A DNA stretch of 17,341 nucleotides from an uncultured Eubacteriales bacterium (GCA_900551145.1 URUQ01000012.1:1-17341); one strand, 5' to 3'; counted from the first letter of the stretch, positions 6,120 through 14,624 are shown. Translations and numbers: made by a program. Notes: generated by a model not told the origin, from the letters alone.

Positions 6120-6947
6120 ATGAAGAAAAAAGCGTTCATCGTCATTATCGCAATCGTTCTTATGCTCGCAAGTTTGGCGAGTTTCGTTGCGTGCAACGAT
6201 AAAGACGATACCAAGACCAAATATTCCGTCAATATAATCGACGACGAAAACGCCCTTATATTCGAGCCCGTAGGCAAAGATATAAAATACGGCTTGCTCT
6301 TTTACGTCGGCACGTATATCTCTCCCGACAAGTATTCCTACCTCGGTTATCGACTTGCGGAAGAAGGCTATCTCACCTATATCCCCAAAACGCAAAACGA
6401 TATGCCCTACACATATTTTGAGGAAAAAGAACTTGCGTTTGAGCAATATCCGAGCGTGCAATTTTTCATCGGCGGGCACTCCAACCAAGGCGCGGACGCA
6501 GCGTTGCGCAGAATGTCGGAAACCGAGCGCAAAGAACTCGGCGCAATATTTTTCTCTCCTATAACCGTCGGCCATTATCAAGTTTTTGACAAAGACGGCA
6601 ACCCCGTCAAAGACAAAGACGGCCTTGACGTATACGAGGACTACACTCTTGCCTCGTCCTCCTTGCCCACGCTTTATATCTCGGGCGAGAAAGACGCCGT
6701 ATGCACGCAAGCACAAATGGACGCGTCAAAATCGAGAATGCCACAAAACTGCGTGTACAAGACTATTGAAAACGGCAACCACACCGCTTTTGCCGAGATA
6801 AACGAAACCACCGACTTGCCCGCCGTTTTGCAACTTTTGTCGACGTTTACGAGCGACGTAACCGCAACGACGACGTTGCAAAAGGACGACCAACGCACAC
6901 TTACGGCAAACTTCGTCTTGCAATTCATCAAAGACAATATCGCATAA
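6120..6947 (+). CDS. Putative lipoprotein with alpha/beta-hydrolase fold
   Basis: The 275-residue product starts with KKK, a hydrophobic segment and SFVAC, giving a lipobox-like cleavage before Cys25; it should be a lipid-anchored protein on the outer face of the membrane. The rest resembles the alpha/beta hydrolase superfamily. It has a strand followed by GGHSNQG (118-124) with a candidate nucleophile Ser121, a second strand then SGEKDAV with Asp192, and ENGNHTAF with His221, in the right order for a Ser-Asp-His triad. The elbow is GHSNQ rather than the usual GxSxG. ATG at 6120 is chosen over upstream alternatives because AAGG lies 6 bases ahead and the signal peptide then begins properly. 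It is the only plus-strand gene in the window and is divergent from the decarboxylase. Substrate is unknown; a non-catalytic role is possible. Confidence 0.82.
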   Translation: MKKKAFIVIIAIVLMLASLASFVACNDKDDTKTKYSVNIIDDENALIFEPVGKDIKYGLLFYVGTYISPDKYSYLGYRLAEEGYLTYIPKTQNDMPYTYFEEKELAFEQYPSVQFFIGGHSNQGADAALRRMSETERKELGAIFFSPITVGHYQVFDKDGNPVKDKDGLDVYEDYTLASSSLPTLYISGEKDAVCTQAQMDASKSRMPQNCVYKTIENGNHTAFAEINETTDLPAVLQLLSTFTSDVTATTTLQKDDQRTLTANFVLQFIKDNIA

Positions 6948-6950
6948 ATA

Positions 6951-6980
6951 ACACGATAGTTATAAATCGACACGATAGTT
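6951..6980 (+). repeat. Short direct repeat
   Basis: ACACGATAGTT occurs at 6951-6961 and again at 6970-6980 (19-base period) between the lipoprotein stop codon and the terminator hairpin. No function is evident; it may be a small duplication. Confidence 0.55.
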
Positions 6981-6986
6981 GAAACT

Positions 6987-7015
6987 AAAAATCCGAGCGT
7001 TTTGCTCGGATTTTT
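6987..7015. terminator. Bidirectional intrinsic terminator
   Basis: AAAAATCCGAGC (6987-6998), loop GTTTT and GCTCGGATTTTT (7004-7015) form a perfect 12-bp stem, with T-runs in the correct place for both strands. It ends the plus-strand lipoprotein transcript 39 bases after its stop, and the minus-strand polymerase transcript about 90 bases after its stop. Confidence 0.93.
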
Positions 7016-7105
7016 AATATTATTCGTTGGTTGACGATTTCTTTTTCGATGCGATACGATATCGTCAAAAAGATATATTTATATCGCACAAATTTTTCGT
7101 TTTTA

Positions 7106-8605
7106 TTATTCAGCGTCTTCCGTATCGTTTTCTACGCTCTCTCTTTTATACTCACCCACGCGCTTTTCAAACGCTTTTGCGTCGATAAGTTCAAACAACG
7201 CGGGGCGCAATTTCTCGGGTTCGACGCTCTTTTCCGCCGCAAGCGTAAAGATAAACAAGAAGATAAGTCCGTTGGGCGTGTAGTAGAACACGTCAATGAG
7301 TCCGTACGCAAAAAAGATTGCAAAGCCGATGAGCATAAACCACTTTTCGGTGCTACGGCTCGTAAAGAACGCTCTCACTCTTGACCATTCGAGGAAAAGC
7401 CACGCGATAAAACCCACGATACCCGTTGCGCCGAGTGCTTGGAAGAAGGTGGAATGATACCAATACGGCGTGTATCCGTCGCTGGGTCTGCCCACGTGCG
7501 CGCCCATACTATAATCGAAGCCCGTGCCGAAAATCGGATTATTCTTGAAGTTTTTGATTGCGTCCTCGTAGAGAACATCTCGTCCGCTACCGTCAAGCGC
7601 TCTGCTCATAATTCCGCCCATAACGTCGTGGATTTTGTCGGCGTACGCCATAAACAACAATATGCCGACGACTATCGCCAAGCACACCGTGATAATGGCG
7701 CGACCGCGGTATTTGCCCTTATACACGCAAAGTCCCACGCCCGCGATAAGTCCGATTGCGCCGAACAAAATCGCACCGCGCGACGATGACATAAACACGA
7801 AGAAGTATTGAACGAGAGCATACAACAAATAAAGCGGTGAGAACTTGCCGTACTTAACGGCGTAATAGAGCGTTGCCGGCATCATCATTGCAAGAATAAT
7901 GCTGTAATTGTTTGCTCCGCCCCAACCGAGGTCTACGCTCTTGTGCTTAAATCCGTCAATGATTGCGTCAAATCCACCGCCTGTTCTCGCATAATAGACG
8001 ATAAGTTGAAGCATTATAAGCACGCTCGTTGCAAACATAAGGTGAAGAATGTAATCGATAATTCTTTTGCCGTCCTCACCTCCCGAAGTGGTGGCGTTGA
8101 AGAACACGTATCCGAGCGCAAGCACCACGCAAAGAAGCCCCACGATAGTGGCAACCACGCCGTGATCGGCAAAGTTTTGATACCTTTCCGCCCTTGCGAT
8201 GCCCGAAATCATATTGGCAACACAAAAAACGATAGTTGCGAGCGTGGTTACGGTTATAGTTCTGTAATTTAAAAACTTGAATGACGGACGAAATCTTACA
8301 ATGTTTACAATTGCGCCGATAGGTATAAGCGCAACGAACGAGATAAGCCACGCCATACCTTGCAAATCGTGTCGGTTTTTGCCGAGCATAAAGAGAAAAG
8401 TCCACAAAATAGCAATCACGGGCATAGTGTCTTTGCAAAGGCAAAGAATAACGCACGCCGCGACCGCCGCCATTATAAATCCGGCAATCCATCCTCCCGT
8501 AACCCAACACACAAACACGATAGTGAGCCAACACCAAACAAACGCCTTGGAGCAAAACGTTTTGGATACGTTCTCTTGTTTGAGTATATCTTTAATTTTC
8601 CCCAT
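7106..8605 (-). CDS. O-antigen ligase/polymerase family membrane protein
   Basis: This polytopic membrane protein of 499 residues has about 11-12 predicted spans and contains an O-antigen ligase (Wzy_C/WaaL-type) domain. Such proteins join lipid-linked oligosaccharide repeat units, or transfer a polymer to an acceptor, on the outer membrane face; in a Gram-positive this implies capsule, exopolysaccharide or a secondary wall polymer. Diagnostic features are the SSSRGA stretch (about 273-278) before a span, the large external loop with SGRDVLYEDAIKNFKNNPIFGTGF, and YHSTFFQALGATGIVG (about 383-398) with the conserved His. The tail is charged and cytoplasmic. ATG at 8605 is preferred over a TTG 21 bases upstream because AGGA lies close ahead of it. 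It follows the dehydrogenase gene by 21 bases, so they share a transcript. No glycosyltransferase lies nearby, so the actual polymer is unknown. Confidence 0.9.
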   Translation of the reverse strand: MGKIKDILKQENVSKTFCSKAFVWCWLTIVFVCWVTGGWIAGFIMAAVAACVILCLCKDTMPVIAILWTFLFMLGKNRHDLQGMAWLISFVALIPIGAIVNIVRFRPSFKFLNYRTITVTTLATIVFCVANMISGIARAERYQNFADHGVVATIVGLLCVVLALGYVFFNATTSGGEDGKRIIDYILHLMFATSVLIMLQLIVYYARTGGGFDAIIDGFKHKSVDLGWGGANNYSIILAMMMPATLYYAVKYGKFSPLYLLYALVQYFFVFMSSSRGAILFGAIGLIAGVGLCVYKGKYRGRAIITVCLAIVVGILLFMAYADKIHDVMGGIMSRALDGSGRDVLYEDAIKNFKNNPIFGTGFDYSMGAHVGRPSDGYTPYWYHSTFFQALGATGIVGFIAWLFLEWSRVRAFFTSRSTEKWFMLIGFAIFFAYGLIDVFYYTPNGLIFLFIFTLAAEKSVEPEKLRPALFELIDAKAFEKRVGEYKRESVENDTEDAE

Positions 8606-8626
8606 TTTTCCTAAGTATGTGCGCAA

Positions 8627-9601
8627 TCAATCGTTGTTAATCAATATCTTGCTGTATTGATAAGGATATTTCACGCAATTTTCGACGACTTGCGGAACTT
8701 CACCGAAGTTGGCGTCCGCACTGATGATGCCGTCGGTTTTGACGACTTTGTTTGCTATAAGGTTGATTGCCGACGACATTTCACCGTCACCGTTGCAAAC
8801 GCCTTTGAGTTTGAGTTGCTTTTTGAGGATAGAATACGCGTCAACGGCGTGCTTTGCGCGAGTTGCGTAACCCGCAATGACTACGTCTCCCTCGTTTTTG
8901 ACGAGACGAATTGCGGAATTGATATCCACGCTTTCCCCCGCGAAAATCGCGCCTTCGCTCATACGACCGCCCGTAATCTCTTCCACTCTGCGCTCCAAAT
9001 TGTCGTAAGTCGGGTTGAGCGTATACGCAACGCCCCACTTTTGCGCCAAAGCGAGTTTTTCCGCGTCCATATCGATTAAGATAGGCACGATTTGATAATA
9101 AAGCGCAAGTTGCGAGATAATAAGTCCCAAAGTGCTTGCGCCGACTATAACGACGTAATCGCCCTTTTCGCAATCGAGAGCCTCAAAGACATTGTTGCCC
9201 ATTGCGATATATTCGGCAAACATCGCGTCCTCGTCGCTAACGCCGTCGGGAAGCGCAAAAACGTTCTCGTACGGCAAGCATACGAAATCGCTCAAAAGAC
9301 CGTCAATGTCGACGCCCATAGTCTTTACGACGTCGATTCCGTGCTCTTTTTGAGTGATATACGGACTGATAACCACGCGCGAGCCGAGTTTGAGACCGCT
9401 GTCCTCGTCCGCTTCGGACACATAGGCAACGGCAGAGTGTCCCGGCACGATTGCCGAGTCCTTATCGCGCGTTGCAAGATGCGACAAGTCCGCCGAAGAT
9501 ACCGCCACTTTGGATATCTTGACCTTGACTTGCCCCTCTTCGCGCACACCGGCTTTTTCCACCAACGTCACGCCGTCTTTATTTATATGCCATTGTTTCA
9601 T
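8627..9601 (-). CDS. Medium-chain dehydrogenase/reductase lacking the usual zinc ligands
   Basis: The 324-residue product has MDR architecture: an N-terminal GroES-like domain (PGHSAVAYV, GSRVVISPY, DGLLSDFVCLP) and a Rossmann domain (VVIVGASTLGLIISQLA, then ILIDMDAEKL with an acidic end that suggests NAD over NADP). The C-terminal half (GDVVIAGYA, SILKKQLKLKGV) also fits. The canonical catalytic-zinc motif is altered: the Cys position reads VSSADL and GHE reads GHS. The four-cysteine structural-zinc lobe is absent, replaced by a short loop. It may be a zinc-independent reductase or a divergent polyol/sugar-alcohol enzyme. ATG at 9601 has GAAGG 5 bases ahead and is preferred over a GTG at 9607. 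It is the first gene of a two-gene unit with the polymerase; a role in making a precursor for that polymer is only an inference. Confidence 0.85.
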   Translation of the reverse strand: MKQWHINKDGVTLVEKAGVREEGQVKVKISKVAVSSADLSHLATRDKDSAIVPGHSAVAYVSEADEDSGLKLGSRVVISPYITQKEHGIDVVKTMGVDIDGLLSDFVCLPYENVFALPDGVSDEDAMFAEYIAMGNNVFEALDCEKGDYVVIVGASTLGLIISQLALYYQIVPILIDMDAEKLALAQKWGVAYTLNPTYDNLERRVEEITGGRMSEGAIFAGESVDINSAIRLVKNEGDVVIAGYATRAKHAVDAYSILKKQLKLKGVCNGDGEMSSAINLIANKVVKTDGIISADANFGEVPQVVENCVKYPYQYSKILINND

Positions 9602-9619
9602 AAGCACCTTCTTTTTTGC

Positions 9620-9648
9620 ATTCTACCATATATATTGCGTCTTGGCAA
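9620..9648 (-). promoter_or_regulatory. Sigma-A promoter of the dehydrogenase-polymerase unit
   Basis: The minus strand reads TTGCCA (9643-9648), a 17-base spacer ending TGG, and TAGAAT (9620-9625): 5/6 and 5/6 matches with an extended -10. It sits 18 bases ahead of the ATG at 9601, so the leader is very short but includes GAAGG. Confidence 0.8.
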
Positions 9649-9698
9649 CTCGCAAAACCTCTTATTGCTTCAACGTATCTATATTATGACACGATGCG

Positions 9699-9716
9699 TG
9701 GGACCTTTTCGTCCCA
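9699..9716 (-). other. Hairpin downstream of rng
   Basis: TGGGAC, a six-base loop and GTCCCA form a 6-bp stem starting 7 bases after the rng stop. There is no T-run after it on the minus strand, so it is not a standard intrinsic terminator. It could protect the 3' end of the mRNA or be incidental. Confidence 0.4.
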
Positions 9717-9722
9717 TATTGG

Positions 9723-11216
9723 TTATTTTTCGCACTCGAATTCGCACTCGTCGGTGAGTATTCGGGAATAAACGGATTTCCCTTGCGGTTGTTTGTCGGA
9801 TATAGTCCACTTTTCTCTACTCAAACAATCGTCAGCATAGAAGAATATATGCTTGTCTTTCCAACCGTTTTTAATGCGATTTTGCAAAATTTTGCTCTCG
9901 AATATCATATCCACGACGTTGGGGTGCGCGCCCACGTAAATGACGTCGCTCTTGCTATCCAATATATAGTCCACGAGGTCGTCACGGAGCATAAACGCGA
10001 GTTGTGCGTCGCTCGTCACGAATCCGCCCACACAATTGTCGCACGGTTGCAACATAAAATCGTCAAGCGGAAGCCGCGTCTTTTTTCTCGTAAGTTCCAC
10101 AAGACCGAGTGCGGTCATACCCACGGTAGAGGTTTTCATTCTGTCTTTTTTGAGTGCATTTTGCAATGCCTCGACAACACTGTCTCTATGCTCTTGCGAC
10201 TGCATATCTATAAAGTCGATAATCACAATACCGCTTATATTGCGTATACGAAGTTGCCTTGCGATACACTCCGTCGCGGCAAGATTGGTCTTGTACACGG
10301 TGTCTTCGAGATCGCTCGTCCCCACGAATTTGCCCGTGTTTACGTCAATAACCGTAAGCGCCTCCGCCTTGTCGATGACGATATAAGCACCCGAGCCGAA
10401 ACTCACCTTTTGGTCGCACAAGTGGTTGATTTGCTTATCGATGCCAAAGTGACGCATAATATTGCGCTCTCCGTCGTACACCTCGCACTTTGCCTCGCCG
10501 ACTTTGCCTTCGAGTATTTTTGCAATACGTTCGTCGTTTACTATGACTTTGTCCACATCCTCGCTGAACGTCTCGCGAAGCGCTCTTTCAAACAAGCTTG
10601 CGTCCTCGAAAACGACTTCCTTTTCAGGCGTTCTCTTATAGTCCTCTTGCACCTTATGCCAAAGCAATATAAGCCTCTCTATTTCTTCCGTGATATCCTT
10701 ATCCGACGCTTTTTTGGCGGCGGAACGGATAATGCACCCCATACCCTCGGGACATACCGACCTCACGAAGTCTTCGAGATGGGTGCGACGCTCGGGATTT
10801 TCGATTTTCCTCGACACTCCGAAGAATACCGAAAGAGGCAACAAAATGACGTAATATCCCGGCAATGTTATATCCATTGTCAGCCTTGCGCCCTTTTGTC
10901 CAAACGAGTCCTTGACGACTTGACACATAATCACGTCGCCCGCCGATACGTTGAAACGCTTGGGGGGCATTTTGCTATTGAGGCACCTGCTGTCTACAAG
11001 CGTGTCCCCCATATACAAAAATCCGTTGCGTTCCTGTCCGATGTTTACAAAGGCTGCCTGCATACCTCCTAATACGTTTTCGACCTTGCCTTTGTAGATG
11101 TTGCCCACAATACCTCTTACACTTGCTCGCTCGACGGAAAAATCAATCATTTCTCCGTCCTCCACCAACGCGGCGCGCGTGCAGAAAGGCGTGTAGTCCA
11201 ATACCAGTTGTTTCAT
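9723..11216 (-). CDS. rng: Ribonuclease G/E family endoribonuclease
   Basis: This 5'-end-sensing endonuclease cleaves single-stranded AU-rich RNA and takes part in rRNA maturation and mRNA turnover. The 497 residues match RNase G, with no long C-terminal degradosome scaffold. It has an N-terminal S1-type domain (about 36-118, GNIYKGKVENVLGGMQAAFV), the 5'-sensor/RNase H-like part, and a DNase I-like catalytic core with Asp291 in TVIDVNTG and IIDFIDM (Asp334/Asp337) for magnesium. A CxxC (Cys392, Cys395) follows in the zinc-link position that joins dimers. AGGA precedes the ATG by about 7 bases. It lies 56 bases after the DUF2344 gene, with no terminator between them, so it belongs to the same operon. 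The usual downstream neighbours rplU/rpmA are missing. Confidence 0.96.
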   Translation of the reverse strand: MKQLVLDYTPFCTRAALVEDGEMIDFSVERASVRGIVGNIYKGKVENVLGGMQAAFVNIGQERNGFLYMGDTLVDSRCLNSKMPPKRFNVSAGDVIMCQVVKDSFGQKGARLTMDITLPGYYVILLPLSVFFGVSRKIENPERRTHLEDFVRSVCPEGMGCIIRSAAKKASDKDITEEIERLILLWHKVQEDYKRTPEKEVVFEDASLFERALRETFSEDVDKVIVNDERIAKILEGKVGEAKCEVYDGERNIMRHFGIDKQINHLCDQKVSFGSGAYIVIDKAEALTVIDVNTGKFVGTSDLEDTVYKTNLAATECIARQLRIRNISGIVIIDFIDMQSQEHRDSVVEALQNALKKDRMKTSTVGMTALGLVELTRKKTRLPLDDFMLQPCDNCVGGFVTSDAQLAFMLRDDLVDYILDSKSDVIYVGAHPNVVDMIFESKILQNRIKNGWKDKHIFFYADDCLSREKWTISDKQPQGKSVYSRILTDECEFECEK

Positions 11217-11272
11217 TTATATATCCTAAAATTTAATATCGGATAACGGAGTTTTTTGAGAAAAACACAAAC

Positions 11273-11905
11273 TTATACCGTTTGCAAAAACTCGTCGACG
11301 TCCACGATCTTGCCGTCAACGTCAACGTATTGGGCGATTTTCACCACCCCTCTCGGATCTATTTTTTCGCCTACTATTTCACCGAGTTTGTCGAGAATTC
11401 TGTCGGGACGCAAGTTGCAAGCACCGCTTGCAAGCCTCATCGCAAGTTTGCCGTCCTTTTCAAATACGGCAAAAATCTTGTCTTCGACATCCTCTTTGAC
11501 GATTTCGCCTTTCTTTTTGTATTGAATGATAAAACCGTTTGACAAGTCTATATTCCTATACGCCGTGGGAAACACGAAGTCCGCACACGTCACTTTCGCT
11601 TGCAAGTTGGGATTTTTGGAACATACGAAAATTTTGCTTGCCTTCAAGCCATCGGGCACGGACGCATTGTAACGCTCAAACGCAACGTCCTTGTCCATAT
11701 CGCTGTCTATTGACAAATATTCCGCAACAGACGCCGTACCAAGCGAAAGCGGCGGCGAGAAAAACAACAACGGGTGCGGATTGAAGCCTTGCGAAAACTT
11801 GACTTCTATATGCGCGCGACGAATAATCCTATCGACGTGACGGAGCAAATCTATATGGGATATAAAGCACGCACTGCCTTGTTTTTGATATTTGAGGACT
11901 AACAT
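11273..11905 (-). CDS. TIGR03936 / DUF2344 radical SAM-linked protein
   Basis: This 210-residue protein matches the DUF2344 family, which is nearly always encoded next to, or fused with, the TIGR03960 radical SAM protein found here immediately upstream. Family signatures near the N-terminus are FISHIDLLRHVDRIIRRA and FSQGFNPHPLLFFSPPLSLG. The remainder is less conserved. The function is not established; the pairing implies it binds the substrate of, or works with, the radical SAM enzyme. ATG at 11905 overlaps the end of the upstream gene (ATGTTAG, 7 bases), so translation is probably coupled; a GTG at 11914 is an alternative start. Confidence 0.9.
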   Translation of the reverse strand: MLVLKYQKQGSACFISHIDLLRHVDRIIRRAHIEVKFSQGFNPHPLLFFSPPLSLGTASVAEYLSIDSDMDKDVAFERYNASVPDGLKASKIFVCSKNPNLQAKVTCADFVFPTAYRNIDLSNGFIIQYKKKGEIVKEDVEDKIFAVFEKDGKLAMRLASGACNLRPDRILDKLGEIVGEKIDPRGVVKIAQYVDVDGKIVDVDEFLQTV

Positions 11906-13665
11906 ATCGTGCACCTACCCAATCTATTTGCACCGCAACCGTTGCACCCCTCGCGACAACTCTTGGTGGTCACCGCCTGATACGCAAGTTCACGTTGTTT
12001 GAGGAAATATTTTTTGGATACTCCAGAATCTATAAAGTCCCACGGAAGCGGTTTGTCTATATCGATTGCTCCGTAGTAATCTTCCATTTTGAGATTGCAA
12101 TCGTCAAACGCCTTTTGCCATACGTCCCACTTAAAGTGCTCCGACCAACCGTCGAATTTTGCGCCGAGTTCGTAGGCGCGCTCGATGACGTAGGACAACT
12201 TTTTGTCGCCTCTTGCAAGAGCGGCTTCGAGCACGGAGGTTTCCGCGCCGTGCCACGAGAACGTCACGCCTTTAATTTCACGCAAAAGTCCTCTCAAATA
12301 GTTTTGACGGCGCACCATCTCGTCGTAAGAGATTTGTGCTTCCCATTGGAAGGGCGTTCCGGGCTTCGGGATAAACACCGCACAACTGACGGATATATTT
12401 AGCCCGCGTTTACTGCGCTTTTGCCAGTACATAGATTTGAGTTTTCTACAAATCTCGGCAATGCCCGCAATATCTTCGTCCGTCTCGGTGGGAAGCCCCA
12501 TCATAAAATAAAGTTTTATACTATCGTAGCCCGCCTCGAACGCGACTGCGATTTTTTCGATTTCTTCTTCGCTGACGTTCTTATTTATGACGTTGCGTAG
12601 CCTTTGCGTACCCGCTTCGGGCGCAAACGTGAGCGAACTTTTGCGCGAATTTAGTGCCATATCGGGCTTAAAACTGCTTATACGCAAGCTCGGCAAAGAC
12701 AGATTGATACGTCTTTGTTTGCAATACTCTCCGAGTTCGCTTTCAAGCTCTTCGAGCCCCGTATAGTCGCTCGTCGACAGAGAGCAAAGCGAAATCTCTG
12801 CGTATCCCGTGTTGTCGATAATCTCTTTTGCAAGCTCGGCGCACTTCTTTGCGCTTCTTTCTCTTATAGGACGATACCAAAATCCCGCTTGGCAAAATCT
12901 GCAACCGCTTGCGCAACCTCTATAAAGTTCGAGCGTGGCTCTGTCGTGCACTGCCTCGATGTTGGAAACGAGCGGTTTGGTGGGATAAGAGCAGTTTTCA
13001 AAGTCTTGAACCACCGCTTTCACCACTTTTTCACCGTCTTTGTGAAGCGACGGCACGTATGCGCCTTCCATACCCTTGATTTTTTGCAAAATCTCCGCTT
13101 TGCTCAATCCTTGTCTTTTGCCCTCGCAAAGCACTTTTACGATTGCGATGTCCGACTCTTCACCCTCACCTATTATTATCACGTCAAAAAAGTCCGCAAA
13201 CGGTTCGGGATTGACGGAGCAAGGACCGCCCGCAATCAAGAACGGATAGGAGTCGTCTCTGTCCTTTGCACGGAAAGGTATTCTTGCAAGGTCGAGCATA
13301 TAAAGGACGTTGGTATACAAAAGCTCGAAACCGACCGACATCGCCACCACGTCAAAGTCTTTGAGCGGTTTTCTCGTTTCGAGCGACAAAAGCGGAATAT
13401 CGTTTTCTCTGAGTTTTTGCGCGAGGTCGGGTGCGGGTGCGTAGCATCTTTCCGACACGTACCCCGGCGTCTTGTTGATGATATCGTAAAGTATCGCAAC
13501 GCCGAGATTGCTCATTCCTATCTCGTAAAGTTCGGGAAAACAAAAAACCACGTCCCCGTTTGCTCTATCCGTCATATCGGGGGTGTTCCACTCTCCGCCC
13601 GCGTACCTTGCGGGCTTTTCCACGTCGAGCAATATACTCTCGAATTTTTCCTTATAATCTGCCAT
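11899..13665 (-). CDS. TIGR03960 family B12-binding-domain radical SAM protein
   Basis: The 588-residue product has an N-terminal cobalamin-binding-like Rossmann domain (about 35-175; PELYEIGMSN, IAGGPCSVNPEPFADFFD, IIIGEGEE) and a radical SAM barrel with CASGCRFC (Cys251, 255, 258) that holds the catalytic 4Fe-4S cluster. I see no DxHxxG motif, so base-off B12 binding is doubtful. The C-terminus has five clustered cysteines (570, 574, 577, 585, 588; CxxxCxxC-N7-CxxC), which could hold an additional metal centre. The substrate is unknown; its conserved position beside rng and ribosomal genes in Firmicutes suggests RNA or ribosome modification, which is inference. It starts 3 bases after the ROK gene stop and overlaps the DUF2344 gene by 7 bases. 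Confidence 0.93.
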   Translation of the reverse strand: MADYKEKFESILLDVEKPARYAGGEWNTPDMTDRANGDVVFCFPELYEIGMSNLGVAILYDIINKTPGYVSERCYAPAPDLAQKLRENDIPLLSLETRKPLKDFDVVAMSVGFELLYTNVLYMLDLARIPFRAKDRDDSYPFLIAGGPCSVNPEPFADFFDVIIIGEGEESDIAIVKVLCEGKRQGLSKAEILQKIKGMEGAYVPSLHKDGEKVVKAVVQDFENCSYPTKPLVSNIEAVHDRATLELYRGCASGCRFCQAGFWYRPIRERSAKKCAELAKEIIDNTGYAEISLCSLSTSDYTGLEELESELGEYCKQRRINLSLPSLRISSFKPDMALNSRKSSLTFAPEAGTQRLRNVINKNVSEEEIEKIAVAFEAGYDSIKLYFMMGLPTETDEDIAGIAEICRKLKSMYWQKRSKRGLNISVSCAVFIPKPGTPFQWEAQISYDEMVRRQNYLRGLLREIKGVTFSWHGAETSVLEAALARGDKKLSYVIERAYELGAKFDGWSEHFKWDVWQKAFDDCNLKMEDYYGAIDIDKPLPWDFIDSGVSKKYFLKQRELAYQAVTTKSCREGCNGCGANRLGRCTIC

Positions 13666-13668
13666 ATT

Positions 13669-14613
13669 TCACATACAAAGCGCAGCCGCGCCGATTATTC
13701 CCGCGTCGTTGCGAAGCGTTGCCGCAACCACCTTGATTTTGGGGCTATACACCGCACCGTACACGTTTCTCGATACGTATCTTTGAAGCGGTTTGATGAT
13801 GTTGTCTCCTTGATTGGAAATGCCTCCGCCGATGATAATCACTTCGGGGAAGAAGATGTTTGCAAAGTTCACGAGCCCTACACCAACATACTTGATATAT
13901 CTCTTTATCACCGCAATCGACACTTTATCGTCTTGTTTTGCGCAGTCAAACACCACTTTCCCGCTGATACCGTTCTCTTCCACCTCGTGCGCCAAAAGAC
14001 TTTCGGGGTGCTTTTCGCAAGCGGATTGAATTTGGTTCATAAGTGCCGTTGCAGACGCGTACGCCTCGTAACAACCTTTCTTTCCGCAACCGCAAGTGAC
14101 GCCTCCGAGATTGATTTGGATATGTCCGCCTTCCGCGCCCGCAGAGCGGTTGCCCGTAAGCAATTTGCCGTCAACCACGATACCCGTGCCAACGCCCGTA
14201 CCGAGCGTAACCATAACGGAATTTTTTGCGCCTTTGCCCGCTCCGAACATAGTCTCGGCAAGTGCGGCGCAGTTGGCATCGTTGCTGAGCTTCACGTTCT
14301 TTATACCCGTCATATCCGCAAGCATTTTTGCCATAGGCGTGTTGCGGAAGTTGATATTGCAAGAGTATCTCACTATGCCTTTCTCGTCGTATACAGAGCC
14401 CGGACAACCGAGACCTACACCCACGAAGTCGCTCTTTTGAAGCCCGCTTGCAACAACGAGATCTTCAATGAGATTGGCAATATCTTTGACGATAAGTACG
14501 TCTTCTTTGCCGGGGGACGTAACGATAGTTTTTCTTGTGGAAATGATGCCGTTTTCATCGACGATACCGCCCTTGATAGTCATTCCGCCGATGTCGATGC
14601 CGATAAATTTCAT
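13669..14613 (-). CDS. ROK family glucokinase
   Basis: This cytoplasmic sugar kinase probably phosphorylates glucose with ATP to glucose-6-phosphate, feeding glycolysis and wall-polymer synthesis. The 314 residues are typical. Motifs are the phosphate-binding DIGGMTIKGG (7-16; the usual Thr is Met at position 11), GLGCPG, the substrate Asp in SNDANCAALAE, LGTGVGTGIV, and the ROK signature GAEGGHIQINLGG running into CGCGKKGCYE, whose His and cysteines form the zinc site. No helix-turn-helix domain is present, so it is not a ROK repressor. ATG at 14613 has GAGAGG 6-7 bases ahead and begins exactly at the first beta strand; longer upstream reading is spurious. It leads the operon with the radical SAM pair and rng, with a promoter at 14662-14690. 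Confidence 0.94.
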   Translation of the reverse strand: MKFIGIDIGGMTIKGGIVDENGIISTRKTIVTSPGKEDVLIVKDIANLIEDLVVASGLQKSDFVGVGLGCPGSVYDEKGIVRYSCNINFRNTPMAKMLADMTGIKNVKLSNDANCAALAETMFGAGKGAKNSVMVTLGTGVGTGIVVDGKLLTGNRSAGAEGGHIQINLGGVTCGCGKKGCYEAYASATALMNQIQSACEKHPESLLAHEVEENGISGKVVFDCAKQDDKVSIAVIKRYIKYVGVGLVNFANIFFPEVIIIGGGISNQGDNIIKPLQRYVSRNVYGAVYSPKIKVVAATLRNDAGIIGAAALCM

Positions 14614-14624
14614 ACAAAACCTCT

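Noticed and set aside
6060..6716. A 218-codon minus-strand frame
   Set aside because: It is antisense to the lipoprotein gene, which has a promoter, ribosome site, signal peptide and terminator.
8632..8645. TTGTTAATCAA-like sequence as a Rex operator
   Set aside because: Only one half-site is good and it lies inside the 3' end of the dehydrogenase gene rather than at a promoter.
9699..9716. Hairpin after rng as an intrinsic terminator
   Set aside because: The stem is short and no T-run follows on the minus strand. Kept only as an unassigned hairpin.
9783..11072. A 429-codon open frame on the plus strand
   Set aside because: It is entirely antisense to rng, which has clear catalytic motifs; the product has no recognisable family.
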